DNA of 64,000 nt from Pantoea piersonii (GTDB taxonomy: Bacteria; Pseudomonadota; Gammaproteobacteria; Enterobacterales; Enterobacteriaceae), in the NCBI RefSeq assembly GCF_003612015.1, contig NZ_RARB01000001.1, positions 1,116,001-1,180,000 on the forward strand. The letters run 5' to 3'. Under the pieces are notes generated by a model. That model was given only the letters and a program-made list of their open reading frames with translations. It was not told where the DNA came from and searched no databases. Below, piece after piece: positions 27,616 through 35,735 of the stretch. The translations under genes were made by a program, and so were the position numbers. Every line of letters begins with the position of its first letter. The stretch's first letter is position 1.

Positions 27616-29007
27616 TTGGAGAAAAAATTAGGTCTCAGCGCGCTTACTGCGCTGGTACTCAGCTCAATGCTGGGCGCAGGCGTGTTCAGTTTGCCGCAGA
27701 ATATGGCAGCGGTAGCCGGACCGGCCGCTCTGCTGATCGGCTGGATCATTACCGGCGTCGGCATTCTGTTTCTGGCGCTGGCCATGCTGCTGCTGACCCG
27801 GCTGAAGCCGGAGCTGGATGGCGGCATCTTCACCTATGCGCGTGCCGGTTTCGGCGAACTCCTTGGCTTCTGCTCCGCCTGGGGCTACTGGCTATGCGCC
27901 GTTATCGCCAACGTCTCCTATCTGGTGATCGTCTTCTCCGCGTTGAGCTTTTTTACCGATACGCCTAATCGGGTGGTTTTCGGCGACGGTAATACCTGGC
28001 AGGCGATGCTGGGCGCGTCTCTGCTGCTGTGGATGGTGCATTTTCTGGTGCTGCGCGGCGTGCAAACCGCCGCAAGCATCAATCTGCTGGCGACGTTAGG
28101 CAAGCTGGTGCCGCTGCTGCTGTTCGTGGTGCTGGCGGTAGCGGCGTTTAATTACGACCGGTTCCATTTCGACTTTTCCGGCCTCTCGCTCGATAAGCCG
28201 CTGTGGGAGCAGGTGAAGCAGACCATGCTGATTACCCTGTGGGTGTTTATCGGTGTGGAAGGCGCCGTGGTGGTGTCCGCCCGCGCGCGTCAGAAAAAGG
28301 ATGTTGGTCGCGCCACCCTGCTGGCGGTGCTGGCGGCGCTGCTGGTCTATCTGCTGGTGACGCTGCTGTCGCTGGGCGTCGTACCGCGCGCCGAGCTGGC
28401 ACAGATGCGTAACCCGTCAATGGCGGGACTGATGACACGTTTGATGGGCCACTGGGGCGATGCGGTGATTGCGGCCGGCCTGATCGTTTCGGTGTGCGGT
28501 GCCTACCTGAGCTGGACCATTATGGCGGCGGAAGTGCCTTTTATCGCCGCGCAACAGGGCGCCTTTCCCCGCAGCATTGCGCGCCAGAACAAACGCAACG
28601 CGCCTGCCGCGTCGCTGTGGCTGACCAACGGCAGCGTGCAGATTTGCCTGATACTGATCGCCCTGACCCACGCCGATTACAATACGCTGCTGACTATCGC
28701 CTCTGAGATGATACTGGTGCCCTATCTGCTGGTGGGACTCTATCTGGTGAAGCTGACGCGCGGAAAAGCGCAGCCGCTGGCGCTGGCGGTGGGACTCGGT
28801 GCCAGCTTTTATGGGCTGTGGCTGCTCTACGCTTCCGGGCCGCTGCATCTGCTGCTTTCGGTGGTGCTTTACGCGCCTGGCCTGCTGCTGTTTCTGTTCG
28901 CCCGACGCGGCGGACGCGGTGACATCTCGCTGACGCAGCTAGAGCGCGTGGCTATCGGCTTGTTAATGGCGGCGTCGCTGCCCGCAATGTGGCAGCTGAT
29001 GGTTTAG
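27616..29007 (+). CDS. ydgI: YdgI, APC-family amino acid antiporter (ArcD-like)
   Basis: 463 residues with twelve or thirteen membrane segments, closely matching E. coli YdgI (460 aa): MEKKLGLSALTALVLSSMLGAGVFSLPQNMAA and WVFIGVEGAVVVSARARQKKDVG. It belongs to the basic amino-acid/polyamine antiporter group (ArcD, LysI), and is thought to exchange arginine and ornithine, but this has not been shown for YdgI that I know of. Translation starts with TTG at 27616; GGGAAGGG lies 4-11 bases upstream. It follows ydgH by about 200 bp. The stop overlaps the converging unknown gene by 4 bases. Confidence 0.93.
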   Translation: MEKKLGLSALTALVLSSMLGAGVFSLPQNMAAVAGPAALLIGWIITGVGILFLALAMLLLTRLKPELDGGIFTYARAGFGELLGFCSAWGYWLCAVIANVSYLVIVFSALSFFTDTPNRVVFGDGNTWQAMLGASLLLWMVHFLVLRGVQTAASINLLATLGKLVPLLLFVVLAVAAFNYDRFHFDFSGLSLDKPLWEQVKQTMLITLWVFIGVEGAVVVSARARQKKDVGRATLLAVLAALLVYLLVTLLSLGVVPRAELAQMRNPSMAGLMTRLMGHWGDAVIAAGLIVSVCGAYLSWTIMAAEVPFIAAQQGAFPRSIARQNKRNAPAASLWLTNGSVQICLILIALTHADYNTLLTIASEMILVPYLLVGLYLVKLTRGKAQPLALAVGLGASFYGLWLLYASGPLHLLLSVVLYAPGLLLFLFARRGGRGDISLTQLERVAIGLLMAASLPAMWQLMV

Positions 29008-29444
29008 TGCGGCTGACCGGGGATCGCCACGCACAGCAGGTCGTCGCGCTGTGTGAGGTTGAGCGGTTTGCGGTATTCCTGATGGATAGCATCCAGCTGC
29101 TGCTCGGAGAGCGGATAAGGCAGCTGGATATCAAAACGGCTGATGTGCTGCTGTTCTGCCAGGGTGATAAGACGGGCGATATTGATTTCGTCGCTGACCT
29201 GGGTCGAAATGATTTGCAATGCTAATTCTTTCAGATGCTCGTCGCTCGCCTGTACACTGCGGGCCGAGGATTTGCGCGTCACCATGCCAAAAATCGGCAT
29301 CACGCCATAAATGGCGTCGACGAAACTCCAGCGTTTTTTGCACGAGGCGGAGAGAAAATCGCTATAGTTTAAGCAGATGCGGTCACTGTATACGGCTGAA
29401 GCCAGCTCTTTATCAGACACCCTCTCTCTCCCTCTGTTTTTCAT
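29004..29444 (-). CDS. Hypothetical protein, 146 aa
   Basis: I do not recognise this protein. It is soluble and basic at the N-terminus (MKNRGRERVSDKELASAVYSD), with a probable helical C-terminal half (HLKELALQIISTQVSDEINIARLITLAEQQHISRFDIQLPYPLSEQQLDAIHQEYR). ATG 29444 lacks a well-spaced ribosome binding site; a GTG at residue 9 directly after GAGAGAGG is another possibility. It is divergent from rstA and fills the place where E. coli has folM and ydgC. Coding is supported by codon use and by the tight junction with ydgI. Confidence 0.6.
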   Translation of the reverse strand: MKNRGRERVSDKELASAVYSDRICLNYSDFLSASCKKRWSFVDAIYGVMPIFGMVTRKSSARSVQASDEHLKELALQIISTQVSDEINIARLITLAEQQHISRFDIQLPYPLSEQQLDAIHQEYRKPLNLTQRDDLLCVAIPGQPH

Positions 29445-29595
29445 TACGGCTCAGAACCTTGCTTAAACGCAGAGTTAATGATGGCACATTTTGCCGTGCA
29501 GATACCAGTAACGCAGGGATATTTCGTGCGGCGGCATAGTGCTCAGGACCGGGAAAAGCTATGCTGCTCGCCAGGCTAATTTGTCGCAGTGGATT

Positions 29596-30333
29596 ATGAA
29601 TAAAATCGTTTTTGTTGAAGACGAGCCGGAAGTCGGTTCGCTGATTGCGGCCTACCTTGGCCGTCATGATATTGAGGTGATTGTCGAGACGCGCGGCGAC
29701 CGCGCTGAAGCGGTGATCGCGGCCGAACAGCCGGATCTCGTCATGCTGGATATTATGCTGCCGGGCAAAGACGGCATGACGCTGTGCCGCGATCTGCGCA
29801 GCCAGCGACAACAGTGGCAAGGCCCGATTGTGCTGCTCACCTCGCTCGACAGCGACATGAACCATATTCTGGCACTGGAGATGGGCGCACAGGACTATAT
29901 TCTGAAAACCACGCCGCCTGCGGTGCTGCTGGCGCGGCTGCGGCTCCATCTGCGCCAGGCGCAGCAGGGACAAAGCGATGAGACGCCCACGCCTGCCGTG
30001 GCGCAGAAGCAGAAGCTGCTACGCTTCGGCTCGCTGACCATCGACGCGCTGAACCGCGAAGTCACGCTCTTTAGCGAGCAAATCGTGCTCTCGACCGCCG
30101 ATTTCGACCTGCTGTGGGAGCTGGCCAGCCATGCAGGACAGATCCTGAACCGCGATGCGCTGCTGAAGACCCTGCGCGGCGTCAGCTATGACGGCATGGA
30201 TCGCAGCATCGACGTGGCGATTTCGCGCCTGCGTAAAAAGCTGCACGACAGCGCCACCGAGCCTTTCCGTATCAAAACCATTCGCAACAAAGGCTATCTG
30301 TTCGCTCCACAGGCGTGGGATACGCAGGCATGA
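29596..30333 (+). CDS. rstA: Response regulator RstA
   Basis: 245 residues of the OmpR/PhoB type. The receiver domain has the acidic pair in FVEDEPE, the phosphorylated Asp52 (VMLDIMLPGKDG) and a lysine in YILKTT. The C-terminal winged helix spans about 150-245 and ends IKTIRNKGYLF. RstA controls asr and other genes in response to RstB. ATG 29596 is the family start; the frame open to 29539 is not. The stop overlaps the start of rstB (ATGA). An RstA-box-like site lies before asr, 2.8 kb downstream. Confidence 0.95.
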   Translation: MNKIVFVEDEPEVGSLIAAYLGRHDIEVIVETRGDRAEAVIAAEQPDLVMLDIMLPGKDGMTLCRDLRSQRQQWQGPIVLLTSLDSDMNHILALEMGAQDYILKTTPPAVLLARLRLHLRQAQQGQSDETPTPAVAQKQKLLRFGSLTIDALNREVTLFSEQIVLSTADFDLLWELASHAGQILNRDALLKTLRGVSYDGMDRSIDVAISRLRKKLHDSATEPFRIKTIRNKGYLFAPQAWDTQA

Positions 30334-31631
30334 GAAAGTTGTTTATCCAGTTTTATCTGCTGCTGTTCGTCTGCTTTCTGGTGATGGCGCTGCTGGTGGG
30401 TCTGGTCTACAAATTCACCGCCGAACGCGCCGGAAGACAGTCGATGAACGATCTGATGGCGAGCTCGCTCTATCTGATCCGCAGCGAGCTGCGCGAAATC
30501 CCGCCGCGCGACTGGAACAAGACGATTAAAAGCCTCGACCTTGGCCTGTCGTTCGACCTGCATATCGAACCGATGAGCAAATATCAGCTCGACGAACCCG
30601 ATATGCGTCGCCTGCGCGCCGGTGAAATCGTCGCGCTGGACGATCAGTACACGTTTTTACAGCATATTCCGCGCAGCCATTACGTTCTTTCCGTCGGCCC
30701 TATCCCCTATCTTTTCTACCTGCATCAGATGCGGCTGCTGGATATCGCGCTGCTGGTGTTTATCGGCATGTCGCTGGCGCTGCCGGTCTTTATCTGGATG
30801 CGACCGCACTGGAAGGAGATGCAGCGTCTGGAGATTGCGGCGCAGCGTTTTGGCCGCGGCGAGCTCGATGTCCGCACCCATTTTGACAATACCTCCAGCC
30901 TGTTTCGCCTGGGTATCGCTTTTAACCAGATGGCGGAGAACATTAACACGCTGGTAGCGAGCAAAAAGCAGCTGATTGACGGCATCGCTCACGAGCTGCG
31001 TACGCCGCTGGTGCGTCTGCGCTACCGGCTGGAGATGAGCGACAATCTTACCGCAGGCGAGTCCGCCGCAATTAACCGCGATATCGGCCAGCTGGAGAGC
31101 CTGATTGAGGAGCTGCTGACCTATGCGCGTCTCGATCGGCCGCGCGTCGACCTCAACCTGACCTCGCTCGACCTGGCGCACTGGCTGCGCGAGCATATTA
31201 ACGACGTGCGCGCCCTCAATCCGCAAACCCAGATCGATCTCGACCTGCCGCAGCGCGAAAACCACGGCGTGTCCGACACCCGCCTGATGGAGCGCGTCCT
31301 GGATAACCTGGTCAATAACGCACTGCGCTACGCCGGCCACCGGCTGCGCGTCAGCCTGTGGTTCGACGGCGCGCTCGGCTGCTTGCAGGTTGAGGATGAT
31401 GGCCCCGGCATTCCGCCTGAGGAGCGCGAACGCGTCTTCGAACCTTTTGTCCGTCTCGATCCGAGCCGCGATCGCGCCACCGGCGGCTGCGGTCTGGGGC
31501 TCGCGATCGTTTACTCCATCGCGCAGGCGTTAGGCGGCCACGTCAGCATCGAAGGCAGCCCGCTGGGCGGGGCCAGCGTTCGCTTTTGCTGGCCGGTTGA
31601 TCTACCTTTGCGTGAGCTTTCCGCGCGATAA
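30330..31631 (+). CDS. rstB: Sensor histidine kinase RstB
   Basis: 433 residues, the same length as E. coli RstB. Membrane segments at about 5-26 and 137-157 flank a periplasmic domain of about 110 residues; HAMP follows, then the phosphorylated His221 in IAHELRTPL, the N box (LVNNALRYAG) and G boxes (DDGPGIPPEE, GGCGLGLAIVYSIA). It senses an acid- or magnesium-related signal in E. coli through PhoPQ-linked control. The ATG at 30330 overlaps the rstA stop, so the pair is co-translated. Confidence 0.96.
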   Translation: MRKLFIQFYLLLFVCFLVMALLVGLVYKFTAERAGRQSMNDLMASSLYLIRSELREIPPRDWNKTIKSLDLGLSFDLHIEPMSKYQLDEPDMRRLRAGEIVALDDQYTFLQHIPRSHYVLSVGPIPYLFYLHQMRLLDIALLVFIGMSLALPVFIWMRPHWKEMQRLEIAAQRFGRGELDVRTHFDNTSSLFRLGIAFNQMAENINTLVASKKQLIDGIAHELRTPLVRLRYRLEMSDNLTAGESAAINRDIGQLESLIEELLTYARLDRPRVDLNLTSLDLAHWLREHINDVRALNPQTQIDLDLPQRENHGVSDTRLMERVLDNLVNNALRYAGHRLRVSLWFDGALGCLQVEDDGPGIPPEERERVFEPFVRLDPSRDRATGGCGLGLAIVYSIAQALGGHVSIEGSPLGGASVRFCWPVDLPLRELSAR

Positions 31632-31651
31632 ACCCTTACAAGGAGTTTCTG

Positions 31652-33139
31652 ATGCCTACTGCTTACCAACAACTTAGTGCGACTTTTCAGCGGCTTTCCC
31701 GCTTCGGCCACCTGATGGCGGTCGCGGGCTGGGACATGCAAACCATGATGCCGACGGGCGGCAGCCAGGCGCGCGGCGAAGCGCTGGCGGAGATGGGCGT
31801 GCTGCGTCATGAGATTCTGACCGATCCGCACGTCGGTGAGCTGATTAAAGAGGCCGAACAGGCCGATCTTAACGACGTCGAGCGCGCCAACCTGCACGAA
31901 ATGCAGCGCGCGTGGCAGCAGGCGTCGCTGCTGCCCGCCTCGCTGGTGGAAGCGAAGTCGCTGGCCGGTTCGCGCTGCGAGCACGCCTGGCGCGAACAGC
32001 GTCCGGCGAACGACTGGCAAGGCTTTGCCGTCAACCTGAAAGAGGTGGTGCGCCTGAGCCGCGAAGAGGCGCAGCTGCGCGCAGAGGCGAATGGCACATC
32101 GCGCTATGATGCCCTGCTGGATCTCTACGAGCCCGGCATGACAGGCGCGAAACTGGATGCAACCTTCGGCGAGCTGAAGAGCTGGCTGCCCGATCTGCTG
32201 CAGCGCGTGGTGGAGAAGCAGGCGCAGGAGAAGATCGATGAGCCGCAAGGTCCCTTCGCCATTGCCGCGCAGCGCGAGCTGGGCCTGAATGTCATGGCGA
32301 CGCTGGGCTTTGATTTCCGCCACGGTCGACTTGACGTCAGCGCACATCCTTTCTGCGGCGGCGTGCCGGAGGATGTACGTATTACCACGCGCTATAACCA
32401 GAATGAGTTTCTCAGCGCACTGATGGGCGTGATCCATGAAACCGGCCATGCGCGTTACGAGCAGGGTCTGCCGCAGCAGTGGCGCAACCAGCCGGTCGGT
32501 CAGGCGCGCTCTACGGCGATCCATGAGTCGCAAAGCCTGTTTATGGAGATGCAACTGGGCCGCAGCCGTGAATTCCTGCAGCGCATTCTGCCGCAGGTGC
32601 GCGAGAAGCTGGGCGAGCAGCCTGCGCTACAGCCCGACAACTTTGTGCGTCTGGCGCAGCGCGTTAAGCCCGGCTTTATCCGCGTCGACGCCGATGAGCT
32701 GAGCTATCCGGCGCACGTCATCTTACGTTTCGAGATTGAGCGCGCGCTAATCGAAGGCGAGATCGAGGTCGACGATATTCCCGCGCTGTGGGATGAAAAG
32801 ATGCAGCAGTCGCTGGGTATTGATACCCGCGGCAACTACCGTGACGGCTGTATGCAGGATATTCACTGGACCGACGGCGCCTTCGGCTACTTCCCGACCT
32901 ATACGCTGGGCGCTATGTACGCGGCGCAGCTCTTCCAGGCGGTGAAAAAAGCGCTGCCGGATTTAAGTGACCGCCTTCAGCATGGGGAGCTTCAGCCGGT
33001 ATTTGACTGGCTGCAGCAAAACATCTGGCAGCACGGCAGCCGCTTCCCTACTGAACAGTTGCTGATCAATGCCACCGGCGAAGCGCTTAATCCACGCTTT
33101 TTCCGCCAGCATCTTGAACAACGCTACCTGAATCGTTAA
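31652..33139 (+). CDS. M32-family metallocarboxypeptidase
   Basis: 495 residues of the Taq-type carboxypeptidase family. The zinc site is HETGH at 262-266, with the third ligand expected in the conserved IHESQSLFMEMQLGRS segment, and the late YPAHVILRFEIERALIEGE, DIHWTDGAFGYFPTYTLGAMYAAQ motifs are typical. The family removes C-terminal residues from peptides in the cytoplasm. A good AAGGAG precedes ATG 31652. It is 20 bp after rstB, so could be read through from rstAB. Not present at this place in E. coli. Confidence 0.95.
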   Translation: MPTAYQQLSATFQRLSRFGHLMAVAGWDMQTMMPTGGSQARGEALAEMGVLRHEILTDPHVGELIKEAEQADLNDVERANLHEMQRAWQQASLLPASLVEAKSLAGSRCEHAWREQRPANDWQGFAVNLKEVVRLSREEAQLRAEANGTSRYDALLDLYEPGMTGAKLDATFGELKSWLPDLLQRVVEKQAQEKIDEPQGPFAIAAQRELGLNVMATLGFDFRHGRLDVSAHPFCGGVPEDVRITTRYNQNEFLSALMGVIHETGHARYEQGLPQQWRNQPVGQARSTAIHESQSLFMEMQLGRSREFLQRILPQVREKLGEQPALQPDNFVRLAQRVKPGFIRVDADELSYPAHVILRFEIERALIEGEIEVDDIPALWDEKMQQSLGIDTRGNYRDGCMQDIHWTDGAFGYFPTYTLGAMYAAQLFQAVKKALPDLSDRLQHGELQPVFDWLQQNIWQHGSRFPTEQLLINATGEALNPRFFRQHLEQRYLNR

Positions 33140-33143
33140 TCTG

Positions 33144-33168
33144 TGCGGCCTTCCCGGCCGCCTTTTTC
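33144..33168 (+). terminator. Terminator after the M32 carboxypeptidase gene
   Basis: GCGGCC and GGCCGC form a 6-bp stem around TTCCC, followed by CTTTTT, immediately after the stop. Confidence 0.8.
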
Positions 33169-33176
33169 CCGCTTTG

Positions 33177-33238
33177 TACAATCGGTTACACGCCGATACC
33201 AAACACCCACGGAAACTGTTCCTCGCATTTTATATAGT
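33177..33238 (+). promoter_or_regulatory. asr promoter with RstA-box-like site
   Basis: TACAATCGGTTACA (33177-33190) matches the RstA-box consensus TACATNTNGTTACA at 10 of 12 defined positions. A -10-like TATAGT lies at 33233-33238 with no good -35, as expected for an activated promoter; the box centre would be about 61 bases before the start of transcription. E. coli asr is RstA-activated by a site of this type. Confidence 0.65.
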
Positions 33239-33294
33239 CTTTTCACCGGCCCCGCAGTGGGCTACACATGAAAAAAATGTTCGAGGAATTTGCA

Positions 33295-33756
33295 ATGAAA
33301 AAATTGTTTGCACTGGTCATCGCCGCTGCTATGGGTCTCTCTTCTGTTGCTTTCGCTGCTGACACCACCGCTGCGCCAGCTGCAGCAGCTCCTGCTGCGA
33401 CCACTACCACGACTAACGCTGCGCCGGCTGCTAAAACCACGCATAAAGTCGCGCACAAGAAACACAAAGCCGCTCAGAAAGCTCAGGCTGCTAAAAAGCA
33501 CCACAAAAAAGCTGTGAAAAAAGACGCTGCGCAGAAAGCTCAGGCCGCTAAAAAGCACCACAAAGCTGCCAAGAAAGAAACTGCACAGAAAGCCCAGGCT
33601 GCTAAAAAACACCACAAAGTAGCTAAGAAAGCGGCTGCACAGAAAGCTCAGGCTGCTAAAAAGCACCACAAAGCAACCAAAAAAGCTGCTGCTCCGCAGA
33701 AAGCCCAGGCTGCTAAAAAGCACCACAAAGCAGTTAAAAAAGCCGCTGCTAAATAA
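33295..33756 (+). CDS. asr: Acid shock protein Asr (repeat-expanded)
   Basis: 153 residues, against about 102 in E. coli. It has a signal peptide ([21 protein letters not shown]), an Ala/Thr/Pro-rich segment and then a very basic region made of five copies of [11 protein letters not shown], starting at DNA positions 33475, 33532, 33586, 33640 and 33697 (periods 57, 54, 54, 57). Asr is induced by acid and is thought to protect periplasmic proteins; it is intrinsically disordered. ATG 33295 has GAGGA 7 bases upstream. It is followed by ydgU and ydgD as in E. coli. Confidence 0.95.
   Translation: MKKLFALVIAAAMGLSSVAFAADTTAAPAAAAPAATTTTTNAAPAAKTTHKVAHKKHKAAQKAQAAKKHHKKAVKKDAAQKAQAAKKHHKAAKKETAQKAQAAKKHHKVAKKAAAQKAQAAKKHHKATKKAAAPQKAQAAKKHHKAVKKAAAK
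33475..33756 (+). repeat. Five tandem repeats within asr
   Basis: Five copies of a 54-57-bp unit, each beginning CAGAAAGC(T/C)CAGG and encoding [11 protein letters not shown] followed by 7-8 more variable Lys/Ala residues. The units differ mainly at third codon positions. Confidence 0.9.
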
Positions 33757-33797
33757 TTAAGGTTGCGCACCTGCGCCTTAAGAAGCGTTGAATAATA

Positions 33798-33824
33798 AAA
33801 ACACCCGGTTCTGCCGGGTGTTTC
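33798..33824 (+). terminator. Terminator-like hairpin between asr and ydgU
   Basis: AACACCCGG and CCGGGTGTT form a stem around a TTCTG loop, followed by TCG rather than a long T run. It lies between the asr stop (33756) and ydgU start (33843), so may act as an attenuator that lowers ydgU expression. Confidence 0.65.
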
Positions 33825-33842
33825 GTTACTGGAGTTGCGGAA

Positions 33843-33923
33843 ATGGTGCGTCGCTATCGTTTTGAAATTATTCTGCTGGTGATGATCCTCTGCGGCGTCA
33901 TCGCGGCCTTCTTCTTTATTTAG
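33843..33923 (+). CDS. ydgU: YdgU-family small membrane protein, 26 aa
   Basis: A 26-residue protein, MVRRYRFEIILLVMILCGVIAAFFFI: a basic N-terminus and one hydrophobic helix. It matches the E. coli small protein YdgU (27 aa, beginning MGRRYRFEIIL) in sequence and in position directly after asr. GGAG lies 8 bases before ATG 33843. Function is unknown; co-occurrence with asr suggests an envelope role under acid stress. Confidence 0.85.
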   Translation: MVRRYRFEIILLVMILCGVIAAFFFI

Positions 33924-34040
33924 TCGTTGTAGCGTGCTGATTATTCCAATAAATCTCCCTTTTTTACCGCTCACCGACTATAGTTATTGCGCATGCGTGA
34001 TGACAATAACCTCTTTTTAAATCTCGCCATTGAGAGACCT

Positions 34041-34850
34041 ATGCGCCTGGCTATTTTGCTATTGACTGGATTGTTCTGCTTCACCACTCTGGCTCACGCC
34101 GATGATGACGACGATGCGCCGAATCCCGATGAAATCAAAATGCTTTTCTTTGGCAAAGATCACCGGAAAGCGATCGGCGACGTTACCGCCGCTCCCTGGG
34201 ACGCCATTGGTCAGTTGGAAACTGAGAGCGGCAATCTTTGTACCGCCACGCTGATTTCCGCCCACCTGGCGCTGACGGCGGGACACTGCTTACTGACGCC
34301 GCCGGGCAAATTCGATAAGCCGGTTGCGCTGCGCTTTATGGCCAGCGATCGCGGCTGGCGTTATGAAATCCATGATATCGACGCGCGCGTCGAGCCGGCG
34401 CTGGCGCGCAAACTAAAAGCTGATGGCGAGGGCTGGATAGTCCCGACCGACGCCGCGCCTTTCGATTACGGCCTGGTTATTCTGCGCAACCCGCCTTCCG
34501 CGATTACGCCGATCCCGCTGTTTGACGGATCGCGTAGCGATCTGACCGCCGCCCTAAAAGAGGCGAGCCGAAAAGTGACGCAGGCGGGTTATCCGGAAGA
34601 TCACCTGGATACGCTCTACTCACACAGTGACTGCCTGATTACCGGCTGGGCGCAGCGCGCCGTGCTCTCTCATCAGTGCGATACGCTACCGGGCGACAGC
34701 GGCTCACCGCTGCTGCTGAAAAACAATAATGGCTGGCAGCTGATTGCGGTACAAAGTTCGGCGCCAGCGGCGAAAGATCGCTATCTGGCCGATAACCGCG
34801 CTATCGCCGTTACCTCGTTCCGCGACCGGCTGGAAGCGCTGGCGCAATAA
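34041..34850 (+). CDS. ydgD: YdgD, trypsin-like serine protease (predicted)
   Basis: 269 residues with a signal peptide ([20 protein letters not shown]) followed by an acidic DDDDD stretch. The trypsin-fold catalytic triad is visible: His in LALTAGHCL, Asp in [10 protein letters not shown] and Ser in [10 protein letters not shown]. Two cysteine pairs (near CTAT/GHC and SDC/QCD) could form disulfides. E. coli YdgD has the same features and genomic place beside asr. ATG 34041 begins the signal peptide; the frame open to 33987 is not supported. Periplasmic location and activity are inferred. Confidence 0.93.
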   Translation: MRLAILLLTGLFCFTTLAHADDDDDAPNPDEIKMLFFGKDHRKAIGDVTAAPWDAIGQLETESGNLCTATLISAHLALTAGHCLLTPPGKFDKPVALRFMASDRGWRYEIHDIDARVEPALARKLKADGEGWIVPTDAAPFDYGLVILRNPPSAITPIPLFDGSRSDLTAALKEASRKVTQAGYPEDHLDTLYSHSDCLITGWAQRAVLSHQCDTLPGDSGSPLLLKNNNGWQLIAVQSSAPAAKDRYLADNRAIAVTSFRDRLEALAQ

Positions 34851-34872
34851 CATCCGCGCGGCGGCAGAATGC

Positions 34873-34909
34873 AAAAAGGCGCAGCTGAATTATCAGCCGC
34901 GCCTTTTTT
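34873..34909. terminator. Bidirectional terminator, ydgD and Ail-like gene
   Basis: AAAAAGGCGC-AGCTGA pairs with TCAGC-C-GCGCCTTTTT, giving an A-tract on one side and a T-tract on the other between two converging genes. Confidence 0.85.
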
Positions 34910-34930
34910 AACGGGGAACGCCGGGTATAT

Positions 34931-35506
34931 TTAGAAGCTGTAGCCCAGGTTCACATTGAAGCCGTTAATCGACATGTTTTTATCAGCAACGTCGAGACGC
35001 GATCCCTCATAGCCGATATCAATCGCCAGGTTTTCGACCGGATTAATTTGCACGCCAGCGCCATACATCAGAGACGTTTTATTCTCTTTGAGCCTGGTTT
35101 CGCCCATATAAACGTAGCGTCCTTCATAGTTATACCAGCCTTCGCGATAGTCGACCTTATTATAATTTACCCCGAGCAAACCGTAGAGGCTGATATATTG
35201 ACTGAAGCGCCAGGCTGGCCCGACGGAGAGCGAGTAATATTTCACTTTCGCATGACTATCAAATCTATCCATAGAGTCGATGTCGGGCGTGTAGCTTCCG
35301 CTGCCGCTCATCCAGGTAAGCGAGCCAATAAGGCTCAGCGGTGAGTCCCATTCATAGCGGTATTTAAGGTTTATCCCGTTAATATCCTTGAAATCCTGGA
35401 CCTTACTTTGCGCATACCCAAGAGTGAACGTATGTTTATCGGCATAGGCGTTAACGTTTGCTCCCAGAGCGAGCATAACAAGGCTGACAAAAACAGACTT
35501 TTTCAT
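34931..35506 (-). CDS. Ail/Lom/OmpX-family outer membrane beta-barrel protein
   Basis: 191 residues: signal peptide (MKKSVFVSLVMLALGANVNAYA) and eight predicted amphipathic strands, among them HTFTLGYAQSKV, GINLKYRYEWDSPLSLIGSLTWM, KYYSLSVGPAWRFSQYISLYGLLGVNY and the last strand GFNVNLGYSF ending in Phe, as required for BAM insertion. The family includes OmpX, Ail and PagC, which act in adhesion or serum resistance. Start 35506 has AAGGA 8 bases upstream, better than 35512. Function here is unknown. Confidence 0.9.
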   Translation of the reverse strand: MKKSVFVSLVMLALGANVNAYADKHTFTLGYAQSKVQDFKDINGINLKYRYEWDSPLSLIGSLTWMSGSGSYTPDIDSMDRFDSHAKVKYYSLSVGPAWRFSQYISLYGLLGVNYNKVDYREGWYNYEGRYVYMGETRLKENKTSLMYGAGVQINPVENLAIDIGYEGSRLDVADKNMSINGFNVNLGYSF

Positions 35507-35686
35507 AACCATCGTCCTTAACTGAATAAAATAATCTGGCGCCCCTTTCGCGCCGCGCTGATTCTATCGAAAAAAAGCGGCGATGGCCTTACCGTCGCTT
35601 TATATTTCGCGTCCATTTTCGGTATAGCTGTAAAGAGGAATTGAGCGACAGCGCTATAACCTTTGCTTCGCCAGTTTTATCAGTAT

Positions 35687-35716
35687 AAAAAAAGCCGCAG
35701 CGTCTCCGCTGCGGCT
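35687..35716 (-). terminator. Terminator of hrpA
   Basis: On the minus strand, GCCGCAGCG and CGCTGCGGC form a 9-bp stem around a 3-4 base loop, followed by TTTTTTT, 20 bases after the hrpA stop. Confidence 0.85.
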
Positions 35717-35735
35717 GCCTGCGATGGGTTCGCTG

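Noticed and set aside
29461-29480. Possible PhoP box upstream of rstA (two TTAA-containing half-sites)
   Set aside because: The half-sites are 12 bases apart rather than 11 and match the (T/G)GTTTA consensus poorly.
33475-33756. Asr repeats as a CRISPR-like or satellite array
   Set aside because: Units are in frame, code for a known protein family and have no spacers.
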